Shown: positions 45,911 through 55,175 of the stretch, one piece after another
Numbering within the stretch: the stretch's first letter is position 1
Layout: every line of letters begins with the position of its first letter
Source: Rhizobium sp. CF122
Lineage (GTDB): Bacteria; Pseudomonadota; Alphaproteobacteria; Rhizobiales; Rhizobiaceae
Direction: 5' to 3'
Assembly: GCF_000282035.1 (NCBI RefSeq)
Contig: NZ_AKKA01000008.1
Coordinates: 186,001-250,000 of the forward strand
DNA: 64,000 nt
The notes under the pieces: model-generated
Told to the model about the DNA's origin: nothing
Seen by the model: only the letters and a program-made list of their open reading frames with translations
The model's database searches: none
Position numbers and translations under genes: made by a program

Positions 45911-46597
45911 ATGCCAGTTTTCGATCTATCCGTTACCTCGCTGCGCGAATTTAACAGCATGCTTCACAGCCTTGCAGCCGGCGCCAACGATACCGCCTTC
46001 GAAGTCGTCAATCCGCGCGGCCATCATGCGGTCGCCGTCGGCATCGATGCTCCTGTCACCGTCGATATCAGAGGATCCGTCGGCTATTATTGCGCCGGCA
46101 TGAACGATGGCGGCAACGTCACGGTGCATGGCTCCGCCGGCCCGGGTGTCGCGGAGAACATGATGTCCGGCACCGTCGTCATCGAAGGCGACGCGAGCCA
46201 ATATGCCGGCGCGACCGGCCAGGGCGGTCTCCTTGTGATCAAGGGCAATGCCGCCTCGCGCTGCGGCATCTCCATGAAGGGCATTGATATCGTCGTTCAT
46301 GGAAATATTGGCCACATGTCGGCCTTCATGGGGCAGTCGGGCCATCTGGTCGTGCTCGGTGAGGCCGGTGAGGCCCTTGGAGACAGCCTTTACGAAGCCA
46401 AGCTTTTCGTTCGTGGCTCGGTCAAGAGCCTCGGCTCGGACTGCATTGAAAAGGAGATGCGCCCGGAGCATCTCGAAAAGCTTTCCGAGCTTCTCCACAG
46501 GGCCGGCGTGAGAGGCGTCAGGCCGGAAGAGTTCAAGCGCTACGGATCGGCGCGCCAGCTCTATAATTTCAACATCGACAACGCCGATGCGTATTGA
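45911..46597 (+). CDS. mgsB: N-methylglutamate synthase subunit B (GXGXG protein)
   Basis: A 228-residue right-handed beta-helix protein equivalent to the C-terminal GXGXG domain of glutamate synthase. Repeated glycine turns are visible: VRGSVGYYCAGMNDGGNVTV-type segments, SGTVVIEGDASQYAGATGQGG, and GDSLYEAKLFVRGSVKSLG. It has a structural role in the MgsABC complex. It lies 32 bases after mgsA and 15 before mgsC, all one operon. Rhizobial annotations also call it GlxC. Confidence 0.87.
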   Translation: MPVFDLSVTSLREFNSMLHSLAAGANDTAFEVVNPRGHHAVAVGIDAPVTVDIRGSVGYYCAGMNDGGNVTVHGSAGPGVAENMMSGTVVIEGDASQYAGATGQGGLLVIKGNAASRCGISMKGIDIVVHGNIGHMSAFMGQSGHLVVLGEAGEALGDSLYEAKLFVRGSVKSLGSDCIEKEMRPEHLEKLSELLHRAGVRGVRPEEFKRYGSARQLYNFNIDNADAY

Positions 46598-46612
46598 GGC
46601 GAGGGAGACACT

Positions 46613-47941
46613 ATGAGCTATCACAATCCCTTTACGCCGCCGCGCAAGTCCGCCACATTCGACGACCATACGCTTGCTGAGATCCGTCGTGCGGCGGCAA
46701 CCGGCATCTACGACATTCGCGGTGCCGGCACGAAGCGCAAGGTGCCGCATTTCGACGACCTTCTTTTCCTCGGTGCATCGATCTCGCGCTATCCGCTCGA
46801 GGGCTACCGCGAGAAGTGCGACACGTCGGTCGTTCTCGGCAGCCGCTTTGCCAAAAAGCCCATCATGCTCAAGACTCCGATTACCATTGCCGGCATGAGC
46901 TTCGGCGCGCTGTCGGGCAATGCCAAGGAAGCGCTCGGGCGCGGCGCCACGCTTGCGGGTACGTCTACCACGACGGGCGACGGCGGCATGACCGACGAGG
47001 AGCGCGGCCATTCGCAGACGCTCGTCTATCAGTATCTTCCTTCGCGCTACGGCATGAATCCGAGGGACTTGCGGCGTGCAGATGCGATCGAGGTGGTGGT
47101 CGGCCAGGGCGCGAAGCCCGGCGGCGGCGGCATGCTGCTCGGCCAGAAGATTTCCGATCGCGTCGCCAATATGCGCAATCTGCCGAAAGGCATCGACCAG
47201 CGCTCGGCCTGCCGGCATCCGGACTGGACCGGTCCGGACGATCTTGAGATCAAGATCATGGAACTGCGCGAAATCACCGATTGGGAAAAGCCCATTTACG
47301 TGAAGGTCGGTGGCGCGCGTCCCTATTACGATACGGCTTTGGCCGTGAAGGCCGGTGCCGATGTCGTCGTCCTCGACGGCATGCAGGGCGGTACGGCCGC
47401 GACCCAGGACGTCTTCATCGAGAATGTCGGCATGCCGACGCTTGCCTGCATCCGTCCCGCCGTTCAGGCGCTGCAGGATCTCGGCATGCACCGCAAGGTG
47501 CAATTGATCATATCCGGCGGCATTCGTTCCGGTGCGGATGTGGCAAAGGCGCTTGCGCTTGGCGCCGATGCGGTCGCTATCGGTACGGCAGCGCTGGTCG
47601 CGATCGGCGACAACGATCCGCGCTGGGAGGAAGAATATCAGAAGCTTGGCACCACCGCTGGCGCCTATGACGACTGGCACGAAGGCAAGGATCCGGCCGG
47701 CATCACGACCCAGGACCCGGAACTTGCCGCGCGGCTCGACCCGGTTGCGGCTGGCCGTCGTCTTGCCAACTATCTCAAGGTGATGACGCTCGAAGCGCAG
47801 ACGATTGCGCGTGCCTGCGGCAAGAACCATCTGCATAATCTGGAGCCGGAGGATCTCTGCGCGCTGACCATGGAAGCTGCTGCCATGGCGCAGATCCCGC
47901 TTGCGGGCACCAACTGGTATCCGGGCAAGGGAGGCTACTGA
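46613..47941 (+). CDS. mgsC: N-methylglutamate synthase subunit C (FMN domain)
   Basis: A 442-residue glutamate-synthase-type FMN-binding barrel. Motifs are TPITIAGMSFGALSGNAKEALGRGA, GEGGMT-like TGDGGMTDEERGH, PGGGGMLLGQKIS, and LDGMQGGTAATQ, then SGGIRSGADVAKALALGADAV. It supplies the synthase site that transfers methylamine nitrogen (with its methyl group) from gamma-glutamylmethylamide to 2-oxoglutarate. Genes encoding the amidotransferase and GXGXG parts are separate here, as in all MgsABC loci. Also called GlxD. Confidence 0.88.
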   Translation: MSYHNPFTPPRKSATFDDHTLAEIRRAAATGIYDIRGAGTKRKVPHFDDLLFLGASISRYPLEGYREKCDTSVVLGSRFAKKPIMLKTPITIAGMSFGALSGNAKEALGRGATLAGTSTTTGDGGMTDEERGHSQTLVYQYLPSRYGMNPRDLRRADAIEVVVGQGAKPGGGGMLLGQKISDRVANMRNLPKGIDQRSACRHPDWTGPDDLEIKIMELREITDWEKPIYVKVGGARPYYDTALAVKAGADVVVLDGMQGGTAATQDVFIENVGMPTLACIRPAVQALQDLGMHRKVQLIISGGIRSGADVAKALALGADAVAIGTAALVAIGDNDPRWEEEYQKLGTTAGAYDDWHEGKDPAGITTQDPELAARLDPVAAGRRLANYLKVMTLEAQTIARACGKNHLHNLEPEDLCALTMEAAAMAQIPLAGTNWYPGKGGY

Positions 47942-47947
47942 ATTTCA

Positions 47948-47971
47948 CCGCCGGGCAGAAATGCCCGGCGG
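47948..47971 (+). terminator. Intercistronic hairpin between mgsC and gmaS
   Basis: CCGCCGGGCA, GAAA tetraloop, TGCCCGGCGG: a perfect 10-bp GC stem 6 bases after the mgsC stop. The following bases (CATCCCGTCAAAAACG) lack a T-run, so it probably stabilises or attenuates the transcript within an operon. Confidence 0.65.
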
Positions 47972-48020
47972 CATCCCGTCAAAAACGAAGTGTCTCTAAG
48001 AAATCCAAAGGGGAACGAGA

Positions 48021-49328
48021 ATGACACTGGACCTTGCTGCTTTTGCGAAAGACAAGGGCATCAAATATTTCATGATCAGCTATACCGATCTGTTTTCCGG
48101 CCAGCGCGCCAAGCTTGTGCCGGCGCAGGCGATCGCGGGCATGCAGGAAGAGGGCGCGGGCTTTGCCGGTTTCGCCACCTGGCTCGACATGACGCCCGCC
48201 CATCCGGACCTCTTCGCAGTGCCGGACCCATCCTCCGTCATCCAGCTCCCATGGAAGAAGGATGTTGCCTGGGTCGCGGCCGATTTGCTGATGGATGGCG
48301 AGCTGGTCGCCCAGGCGCCGCGCAATGTTTTGAAGAAGCTGGTCAAGGAAGCCGGGGCCGAGGGCAAGCGGGTCAAGACCGGCGTCGAAGCCGAATTCTT
48401 CCTGATCACAGCTGACGGCGGGAAAATCTCGGATGAATACGATACCGCCGAGAAGCCCTGCTACGATCAGCAGGCCGTTATGCGCCGTTACGATGTCATT
48501 GCCGAGATCTGCGATTACATGCTGGAACTGGGGTGGAAACCCTACCAGAACGACCACGAGGACGCCAACGGCCAGTTCGAGATGAACTGGGAGTATGACG
48601 ACGCACTGCGCACGGCCGACAAGCATTCCTTCTTCAAGTTCATGGTCAAGTCGGTTGCTGAGAAGCATGGCTTGCGCGCCACCTTCATGCCGAAGCCTTT
48701 CAAGGGCCTGACCGGCAATGGCTGCCATTGCCATATCTCGGTGTGGAGCAATGACGGCAGGACCAACATCTTCGCCGACAGGGAAGCGGAATTCGGCCTC
48801 TCGGCGGAGGGGAGGCACTTCCTTGGCGGCATCATGAAACATGCTTCGTCGCTTGCCGCCATCACCAATCCGACGGTCAACTCCTATAAGCGCATCAACG
48901 CGCCGCGTACGACGTCGGGCGCCACCTGGTCGCCGAACACGGTGACCTGGACCGGCAATAACCGCACCCATATGGTGCGCGTGCCAGGCCCCGGCCGCTT
49001 CGAGCTGCGCCTGCCGGATGGTGCGGTCAACCCGTACCTGCTCCAGGCGATCATCATTGCCGCCGGCCTTGACGGCATTCGCAACAAGGCCGATCCCGGC
49101 CCGCATCACGATATCGACATGTATGCCGAAGGCCATCTGGTGAAGGATGCGCCGCGCCTGCCGCTCAACCTGCTTGATGCATTGCGCGCCTATGATGCCG
49201 ACGAGGGCCTGAAGGCAGCGATCGGGTCCGAATTCTCCGCCGCCTATCTCAAGCTCAAGCAGCAGGAATGGAATTCCTACTGCTCGCATTTCACGCAGTG
49301 GGAGCGCGAGACTACGCTTGACGTCTGA
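48021..49328 (+). CDS. gmaS: Gamma-glutamylmethylamide synthetase
   Basis: A 435-residue glutamine-synthetase-superfamily ligase (rhizobial GlnT type). Metal and substrate motifs are GVEAEFFLI (E123, E125), NGQFEMNWEYDDAL, TGNGCHCHIS (231-240) and GPGRFELRLPDGAVNPYL. It ligates methylamine to glutamate using ATP, the first step of the N-methylglutamate pathway. It lies directly after mgsABC and before the C1-folate genes. A plain glutamine synthetase role is less likely given this context and the short type. Confidence 0.87.
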   Translation: MTLDLAAFAKDKGIKYFMISYTDLFSGQRAKLVPAQAIAGMQEEGAGFAGFATWLDMTPAHPDLFAVPDPSSVIQLPWKKDVAWVAADLLMDGELVAQAPRNVLKKLVKEAGAEGKRVKTGVEAEFFLITADGGKISDEYDTAEKPCYDQQAVMRRYDVIAEICDYMLELGWKPYQNDHEDANGQFEMNWEYDDALRTADKHSFFKFMVKSVAEKHGLRATFMPKPFKGLTGNGCHCHISVWSNDGRTNIFADREAEFGLSAEGRHFLGGIMKHASSLAAITNPTVNSYKRINAPRTTSGATWSPNTVTWTGNNRTHMVRVPGPGRFELRLPDGAVNPYLLQAIIIAAGLDGIRNKADPGPHHDIDMYAEGHLVKDAPRLPLNLLDALRAYDADEGLKAAIGSEFSAAYLKLKQQEWNSYCSHFTQWERETTLDV

Positions 49329-49364
49329 GCCAGTGGCCCGACAATTGAAAAGCGCGACGCAAAA

Positions 49365-49386
49365 GGCCGGAACCGGGAACCCGGCC
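49365..49386 (+). repeat. Intercistronic 6-bp stem between gmaS and purU
   Basis: GGCCGG and CCGGCC surround AACCGGGAAC in the 100-base gap. It is a modest hairpin, probably an mRNA processing or stability element inside the operon. Confidence 0.35.
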
Positions 49387-49428
49387 AATGACAGTCTGCG
49401 CGCTTCGAATGGCAAGGGAAGAGACAGC

Positions 49429-50313
49429 ATGATGAAATTCGTATTGACCGTATCGTGCCGCTCGACGCGTGGGATCGTTGCGGCGATATCGAACTATCTG
49501 GCCAATCAGGGCTGCAACATCGTCGACAGTTCGCAGTTCGACGATCTCGATACCGGCAAGTTCTTCATGCGGGTGAGCTTCATCTCCGAGGAAGGTGTGG
49601 GGCAGGAGACACTGATCGACGGCTTCAAGCCGATCGCCGGCAAGTTCGAGATGGAGGCTGAGATCCACGATGCCCACAAGCGCATGAAGGTGCTTTTGAT
49701 GGTGTCGCGCTTTGGCCATTGCCTCAACGACCTGCTGTATCGCTGGAAGATCGGTGCGCTGCCGATCGACATCGTCGGCGTGGTTTCCAATCATTTCGAC
49801 TACCAGAAGGTGGTCGTCAATCACGACATTCCCTTCCACCACATCAAGGTGACGAAGGACAACAAGCAGCAGGCCGAAGCGCAACTGCTGGAGCTCGTCG
49901 AGCAGACCGGCACCGAACTGATCGTGCTTGCCCGCTATATGCAGGTGCTGTCGGACGCGCTCTGCAAGAAGATGTCGGGCCGGATCATCAACATCCACCA
50001 TTCCTTCCTACCGAGCTTCAAGGGGGCCAACCCCTACAAGCAGGCCTATGAGCGTGGTGTGAAGCTGATTGGCGCCACGGCGCATTATGTAACCGCCGAC
50101 CTCGATGAAGGCCCGATCATCGAGCAGGATACGGCGCGCATCACCCACGCCCAAAGCGCCGACGATTACGTATCCATCGGCCGCGACGTCGAGAGCCAGG
50201 TGCTGGCCCGCGCCATCCATGCGCATATCCACTACCGCACCTTCCTCAACGGCAACCGCACCATCGTCTTCCCAGCCAGCCCGGGAAGCTATGCTTCTGA
50301 GCGCATGGGGTGA
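49429..50313 (+). CDS. purU: Formyltetrahydrofolate deformylase
   Basis: A 294-residue PurU. The N-terminal ACT domain (about 1-85) begins MMKFVLTVSCRSTRGIVAAIS. The formyl-THF hydrolase domain follows, with the family motif NIHHSFLPSFKGANPYKQA and catalytic Asp in TADLDEGPIIEQD. It releases formate from 10-formyl-THF, regenerating THF. ATG 49429 follows AAGGGAAGAGACAGC; the longer frame from 49318 overlaps gmaS and is ignored. Next to folD, it disposes of the C1 units made by the demethylating enzymes. Confidence 0.94.
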   Translation: MMKFVLTVSCRSTRGIVAAISNYLANQGCNIVDSSQFDDLDTGKFFMRVSFISEEGVGQETLIDGFKPIAGKFEMEAEIHDAHKRMKVLLMVSRFGHCLNDLLYRWKIGALPIDIVGVVSNHFDYQKVVVNHDIPFHHIKVTKDNKQQAEAQLLELVEQTGTELIVLARYMQVLSDALCKKMSGRIINIHHSFLPSFKGANPYKQAYERGVKLIGATAHYVTADLDEGPIIEQDTARITHAQSADDYVSIGRDVESQVLARAIHAHIHYRTFLNGNRTIVFPASPGSYASERMG

Positions 50314-50316
50314 GCG

Positions 50317-51216
50317 ATGGGCAAGGTCATCGACGGCAAGCAGGTGGCGGCTTCGGTCATTGATGCGGTAAAGACGGCAACGTCGGCGCTGGAAAAGGAG
50401 ACGGGTGTGAAGACGGGCCTTGCCGTCGTCATCGTTGGCGACGATCCGGCCAGTCACACCTATGTGAATTCCAAGAGCAAGATGGCCAAGGAGTGCGGTT
50501 TCAACTCGATCCAGCACACGTTGCCGGCGGAGACGACGCAAGGCGAGCTTGCTGGCCTCGTGCGGTCGCTGAACGAAGACCCGTCCATCCATGGCATCCT
50601 GGTGCAGCTGCCGCTGCCGAAGGATCTGGATGCCGATGCGATCATCCAGTCGATCCGGCCGGAGAAGGACGTCGATGGTCTGCATGTGGTCAATGCCGGC
50701 AAGCTTGCGACCGGCGATCTCGCAACCGGCCTGATCTCCTGCACGCCGGCCGGCGCCATGCTTCTCGTGCGCTCCATCAATGGCGAGGACCTGTCGGGGC
50801 TGAATGCCGTCGTCATCGGCCGCTCCAACCTGTTCGGCAAGCCGATGGCGCAATTGCTGCTCCATGCCAATGCGACGGTGGCCATGGCGCATTCGCGCAC
50901 GAAGGATCTGGCGACCGTGGCACGCGGCGCCGATATCCTGGTGGCTGCGGTCGGCCGTCCGGAGATGGTCAAGGCCGACTGGATCAAACCGGGAGCGACG
51001 GTCATCGATGTCGGTATCAACCGCATTGCCGCACCCGAGCGGGGCGAGGGCAAGAGCCGGCTGGTGGGCGATGTCGCCTATGCAGAAGCCTCGGATCTTG
51101 CCGCTGCGATCACGCCGGTGCCGGGCGGTGTCGGACCGATGACGATTGCCATGCTGATGGCCAATACCGTCGTTGCCGCCCATCGCGCCGCGGGAAGGCA
51201 GCCGCCGACGTTTTGA
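50317..51216 (+). CDS. folD: Methylene-THF dehydrogenase/cyclohydrolase
   Basis: A 299-residue FolD. Signature segments are [22 protein letters not shown] (with catalytic Lys), [31 protein letters not shown] and [16 protein letters not shown] [15 protein letters not shown]. It converts methylene-THF to 10-formyl-THF. It starts 3 bases after the purU stop. Together they handle the carbon that MgdABCD, DmmD and Tdm place on tetrahydrofolate. Confidence 0.95.
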   Translation: MGKVIDGKQVAASVIDAVKTATSALEKETGVKTGLAVVIVGDDPASHTYVNSKSKMAKECGFNSIQHTLPAETTQGELAGLVRSLNEDPSIHGILVQLPLPKDLDADAIIQSIRPEKDVDGLHVVNAGKLATGDLATGLISCTPAGAMLLVRSINGEDLSGLNAVVIGRSNLFGKPMAQLLLHANATVAMAHSRTKDLATVARGADILVAAVGRPEMVKADWIKPGATVIDVGINRIAAPERGEGKSRLVGDVAYAEASDLAAAITPVPGGVGPMTIAMLMANTVVAAHRAAGRQPPTF

Positions 51217-51259
51217 GGGAAAATCCATCTAAACGACGACAAAAACCATTCGGGTCGAC

Positions 51260-51287
51260 TTGCCAAGACACGAAAGCCGATTATAGT
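51260..51287 (+). promoter_or_regulatory. Candidate promoter of dmm-tmm operon
   Basis: TTGCCA (51260-51265), 16-base spacer, TATAGT (51282-51287), in the 111-base gap before dmmD. GAGGGAACGAA serves as ribosome site. It could be a sigma-70 promoter separating the dmm genes from the folate genes. Confidence 0.45.
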
Positions 51288-51327
51288 CAGGAAATAAATA
51301 TTCCATAGAAGAAAATGAGGGAACGAA

Positions 51328-52461
51328 ATGACGTTATCTTGGCGTTTTTCCGCCTTGGCGGACCGACATCGCGCTCTGGGCTCGAAGCTTGAGGACTGGA
51401 GCGGAATGGGCACCGCCTGGACCTACGATAAGGACATGTCCGAAGAGCATGTCGCGGTCCGGACAAAAGCCGGCATCATGGACGTTTCGGGGCTGAAAAA
51501 GGTTCATCTCGTCGGCCCGCATGCCATCGCCGTCCTCGACTACATAACCACCCGCGACATGACGAAGATCTATCCCGGCCGCTCGGTTTATGCCGCGATG
51601 TTGAATGACCGCGGCCATTTCACAGACGATTGCATTGTCTATCGTACTGGCCCGAATTCCTGGATGCTGGTGCATGGCTCGGGCTCCGGCCACGAAGAGA
51701 TCGTCAAGCAGGCGGCAGGTCGCAATTGCGCCGTGCTTTTCGACGACGACCTGCACGATCTTTCGCTGCAGGGGCCGATCGCGGTCGATTATCTCGCCAA
51801 ATATGTACCTGGCATTCGCGATCTCAAATATTTCCACCATATGCAGACCACGCTCTTTGGCGCACCTGTGATGATCTCGCGCACCGGCTATACCGGCGAG
51901 CGCGGTTATGAAATCTTCGTGCGCGGTCAGGATGCCGTCATGGTCTGGGACCGGATCGTCGCCGAAGGCGAAGATATGGGAATTATTCCTTGCTGCTTCA
52001 GCGTCCTCGACATGCTGCGCGTCGAAAGTTATCTGCTCTTTTATCCCTACGACAATTCTCAGATGTATCCCTTTGCCGATCAGCCGCCAGGCGACAGTCT
52101 TTGGGAACTCGGCCTCGACTTCACGGTCAGTCCCGGCAAGACCGGCTTCCGCGGCGCTGAGGAACATGCGCGCCTGAAAGGGAAGGAACGCTTCAAGATT
52201 TTCGGCATGCTGATCGATGCCGACGGCCCCGCCGACCTCGGCGACGAGGTCGTTGCCGACGGAAAGAAGGTCGGTGTCATCACCTGCACGAGCTATTCCA
52301 CGCTGACCAAGAAATCCATGGCGATCGCCCGTCTCGACGTCGATAAGGCCGTGCAGGGCACAAAGCTCGAGGTTCGTGGCAAGAACGTCAAAGCCAGTGC
52401 AATTGCGCACACGCTGCCATTCGACGATCCGGAAAAAAAGAAGCGGACCGCGATCGGTTAG
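51328..52461 (+). CDS. dmmD: GcvT-like THF-dependent protein of dimethylamine oxidation
   Basis: A 377-residue aminomethyltransferase-family (GcvT) protein. Recognisable segments are VRTKAGIMDVSGLKKVHLVGPHA, ISRTGYTGERGYEIFVRGQDAV and a C-terminal barrel with VGVITCTSYSTLTKKSMAIARLDV. GcvT folds bind tetrahydrofolate and capture formaldehyde-level carbon. It is first in the dmmD-A-B-C order known from dimethylamine-degrading bacteria. It would trap the methyl carbon removed by the monooxygenase. Confidence 0.82.
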   Translation: MTLSWRFSALADRHRALGSKLEDWSGMGTAWTYDKDMSEEHVAVRTKAGIMDVSGLKKVHLVGPHAIAVLDYITTRDMTKIYPGRSVYAAMLNDRGHFTDDCIVYRTGPNSWMLVHGSGSGHEEIVKQAAGRNCAVLFDDDLHDLSLQGPIAVDYLAKYVPGIRDLKYFHHMQTTLFGAPVMISRTGYTGERGYEIFVRGQDAVMVWDRIVAEGEDMGIIPCCFSVLDMLRVESYLLFYPYDNSQMYPFADQPPGDSLWELGLDFTVSPGKTGFRGAEEHARLKGKERFKIFGMLIDADGPADLGDEVVADGKKVGVITCTSYSTLTKKSMAIARLDVDKAVQGTKLEVRGKNVKASAIAHTLPFDDPEKKKRTAIG

Positions 52462-52471
52462 GGAGCGCGCC

Positions 52472-53077
52472 ATGCTTGTTGAAGGCATTAAGAGCCGACC
52501 CGTCTACAGGGGCCTGATCATCCAGCCAACGGCACGCAAGCATATTTTCGCTCTGGAAGGCGAGGGCGCGCTGGCTCTTATCGAGCAGCAGGCTGCGCTT
52601 GACGAAACGGGACTTGCTCGCAGCGAAGTCCTCTATGTTGCGCGCGGCTCGCAGGGCAAGGGCCATGATGAGATCCTGCGCAGGCTCGGCGTCGATATGT
52701 TCTTCGCAGCGCCGACGATTGCGACGCTGCTCTTTCGCCTCAAAGGTTCGCTCGCCACCGCCCGTATGGGCACGCGACTTTATATTGCCGGCACCGAAGG
52801 CTTTATCGGCCAGGCAATGATGGTGGCGCTTGATTACGGCATGGACCATGCCTCGATCATGACGGAGCATCGTGGCTCGCTGGCGCGTCGCGTGCAGTGC
52901 GTCCACTGCAAGGGCATTAGCGAGGATGTCACCCACAGCCCCTTTGCCTGCGGTCACTGCGCACTTCCGCTCTTGGTGCGCGACCATTATTCGCGCCGGC
53001 TCGGAGCCTTTCAGGGGGTCAACATCGATGCGGAAGAGCCGGGCAGCGCCCCTGATCCGGAGGAGTTGTTCCTATGA
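52472..53077 (+). CDS. dmmA: Dimethylamine monooxygenase subunit DmmA
   Basis: A 201-residue protein of the DmmA-like family. The C-terminal zinc- or iron-binding ribbon has C143, C146, C160 and C163 (QCVHCKG ... FACGHC). The N-terminal domain (1-135) has a Rossmann-like alternation (LYIAGTEGFIGQAMMVALDYG). ATG 52472 is chosen, as upstream residues overlap dmmD and are unlike the family. It overlaps dmmB by 4 bases. The ribbon could relay electrons like rubredoxin or play a structural role. Confidence 0.82.
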   Translation: MLVEGIKSRPVYRGLIIQPTARKHIFALEGEGALALIEQQAALDETGLARSEVLYVARGSQGKGHDEILRRLGVDMFFAAPTIATLLFRLKGSLATARMGTRLYIAGTEGFIGQAMMVALDYGMDHASIMTEHRGSLARRVQCVHCKGISEDVTHSPFACGHCALPLLVRDHYSRRLGAFQGVNIDAEEPGSAPDPEELFL

Positions 53078-54039
53078 GCGGTGGTACTGAAATTCCCGTC
53101 CGCGTGACGAAGGTGACGCCGATCGCGCATCGGATCAAACGCTTCCGCTTCGAACGCCTCGATGGCAAGCCGATGCCTTATTTCTCCGGCGGTGCGCACG
53201 TGATCGTCTCGATGAACGACGAAGGGCATATCAGACGCAACGCTTATTCGCTGATGTCGCCGCCGCATGATTGCTCGGGCTATGAGGTCAGCGTGCTGCA
53301 TGTCGAGGATTCGCGCGGCGGCTCCAGCTTCATGCATGAGAAGGTCAGCGAAGGCCACGAGCTCAGGGTGAGCTATCCAGTCAACCTCTTCCAGCCGGAT
53401 TGGCGTGGCCGCAAGCATCTGCTGATTGCCGGCGGCATTGGCATTACGCCCTTCATCGCCATGATGGAGCAGTTTTCCCGCGAGGGTGCCAATTTCGAGC
53501 TGCATTATGCGGTGCGTTCGCTCGATCGCGGAGCCTATTGCCAGGACGTCGTCGCGCGCTATGGCGCGCAGCGGGTGAAGATCTATTGCGATGCCGATCG
53601 CAATTTTATTCCCGTTGCCCGCCTGCTCGAGAGCCAGCCGCTCGGTACGCATCTCTATGTCTGCGGCCCGGCCGGCATGATCGATGGCGTGCTAAGGACG
53701 GGTCTGGAGGCCGGCTGGCCAGAGCAGAACCTGCATTCTGAACGCTTCCTCTCCTCAAGACCCGGCAAGCCGTTCTCGATCAAACTGACGCGCTCCGGCA
53801 AGACGGTGCATGTCGGCCATCACGAGAGCATGCTGGACGCAATCGAGGCGGCGGGTGTCGACGCGCCCTTCCTCTGCCGCGGCGGAGCCTGCGGACAGTG
53901 CGAGACGGTGGTTGCCGCCTGCGAGGGCAAGCTCTTGCACCACGACGTCTATCTGACCGATGAAGAAAAGGCTTCCGGCCGCAAGGTGATGATCTGTGTC
54001 TCCCGCTTCGAGGGAAACACGCTGCATCTCGACCTCTAG
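53074..54039 (+). CDS. dmmB: Dimethylamine monooxygenase reductase DmmB
   Basis: A 321-residue phthalate-dioxygenase-reductase-type protein. The flavin site is RNAYSLMSPP (55-64), the NAD site LLIAGGIGITPFIAMM (117-131) and YVCGPAGMIDG, and the C-terminal plant-type [2Fe-2S] ligands are C268, C273, C276 and C308. It passes electrons from NAD(P)H to the haem subunit. It is located between the DmmA and DmmC genes on one transcript. Confidence 0.9.
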   Translation: MSGGTEIPVRVTKVTPIAHRIKRFRFERLDGKPMPYFSGGAHVIVSMNDEGHIRRNAYSLMSPPHDCSGYEVSVLHVEDSRGGSSFMHEKVSEGHELRVSYPVNLFQPDWRGRKHLLIAGGIGITPFIAMMEQFSREGANFELHYAVRSLDRGAYCQDVVARYGAQRVKIYCDADRNFIPVARLLESQPLGTHLYVCGPAGMIDGVLRTGLEAGWPEQNLHSERFLSSRPGKPFSIKLTRSGKTVHVGHHESMLDAIEAAGVDAPFLCRGGACGQCETVVAACEGKLLHHDVYLTDEEKASGRKVMICVSRFEGNTLHLDL

Positions 54040-54066
54040 GCATCGGGCCGAACCAGGAGAACGGAC

Positions 54067-55107
54067 ATGGCAATCGCCTTCAAGCAGGAAACCTTCCGGG
54101 ACGATTTCAGCTACCGGAACAGTCCGGAAAACATCCGGCGCTTTCCGTTCCCCTTCGATCGCGACGAGTACATGTATTCCGTCAACATGGAACCGCATGT
54201 GAAGGGGCAGGCGGGCACCGTCTACGAAAGCCTGATCGATGTCGATGAGCATTATGTCGCCGAGATGCACGATCGGGCGCTGGTGCTGAAGGAAGATCCG
54301 CTGCGCTATCAGGCGCTGCCGCATATGATGACGGCGCAATGGGATACGCTGGAGCTGCTGATGGAGGAGCAGGCCGCCGGTTACCCCGAGCATTTCACGC
54401 TGATCAAGAACGGCGACCAGTGGCGCTGGATCAACCGGCCGCTCGGCATCGACGATAGCTTCACCTTCGGCGATGCTTCAACGCTGCCCTACGAGCCCTT
54501 CGAATATATCACCCGCCAGGCCCAGGGTGACTTCTGCATCGTCGACCAGCGCGACGGCAACCTGTGGATGGATGCCGGCATGGTGACGACGCAGGCCGAC
54601 TGGTCGCTTGATTTCGACATCGGCATGAATTTCATGGAATGGCACGGGCCGGTGCCGCTTGCCCATCAGATCGGCGTCTTCGACCGCGCGCTGAAGTTCC
54701 TCCTGAACCTACAGCAGGGCAAGCCGACGCGGCGCTTCAACTGGACGATGACCATCAATCCCCGCCTCGATACCAGTCCTGAGAACTATCCCAAATGGGG
54801 TCCTGACCGCACGACCGTGACGCCAGCGAATGTCGGGGAGAAGGTGCATCTGCGCGTCGAGTTGCAGAGCCTTTGGCGTCTGCCGCGTTCGAACGCCATT
54901 CTCTTCGTCATCCGCTGCTATCTGATGAACATGAACGAGCTCGTGACCGTGCCGAAGTGGGCGCGCCGCTTTCCGCGCGTGCTACGCACCCTGCCGCCGG
55001 AGCTCATCGACTACAAAGGCCTGACGCGCTACCGCCAGACGACGATCGACTGGCTTTCGACATATGACGACGGGGCTCCCACAGGCCCCGGCATCTTCCC
55101 GGATTGA
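54067..55107 (+). CDS. dmmC: Haem-dependent N-demethylase DmmC (DUF3445)
   Basis: A 346-residue haem-dependent oxidative N-demethylase family (DUF3445/HODM) protein. Family segments are FPFPFDRDEYMYSVNMEP, LVLKEDPLRYQALPHMM, DDSFTFGDASTLPYEPFEYITRQAQGD and LWRLPRSNAILFVIRCYLM. It is the catalytic oxygenase of dimethylamine monooxygenase, producing methylamine and a formaldehyde-level C1 unit. Methylamine then enters gmaS/mgs/mgd. It lies 27 bases after dmmB. Confidence 0.88.
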   Translation: MAIAFKQETFRDDFSYRNSPENIRRFPFPFDRDEYMYSVNMEPHVKGQAGTVYESLIDVDEHYVAEMHDRALVLKEDPLRYQALPHMMTAQWDTLELLMEEQAAGYPEHFTLIKNGDQWRWINRPLGIDDSFTFGDASTLPYEPFEYITRQAQGDFCIVDQRDGNLWMDAGMVTTQADWSLDFDIGMNFMEWHGPVPLAHQIGVFDRALKFLLNLQQGKPTRRFNWTMTINPRLDTSPENYPKWGPDRTTVTPANVGEKVHLRVELQSLWRLPRSNAILFVIRCYLMNMNELVTVPKWARRFPRVLRTLPPELIDYKGLTRYRQTTIDWLSTYDDGAPTGPGIFPD

Positions 55108-55175
55108 TCCCGGCCGCCGCGCCAAATGACTGCATGCGATAAGAACTTCGATAAAATCGAGAAGGGGAATGCTTC

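Noticed and set aside
45926..47836. 636-codon minus-strand frame opposite mgsB/mgsC
   Set aside because: Very long, but entirely antisense to two clearly recognised genes; composition (Arg/His/Ala-rich) is typical of a shadow frame.
47979..49430. 483-codon minus-strand frame opposite gmaS
   Set aside because: Antisense to a conserved ligase gene; no recognisable domain.
50008..51228. 406-codon minus-strand frame opposite purU/folD
   Set aside because: Antisense shadow; both plus-strand genes show full family motifs.
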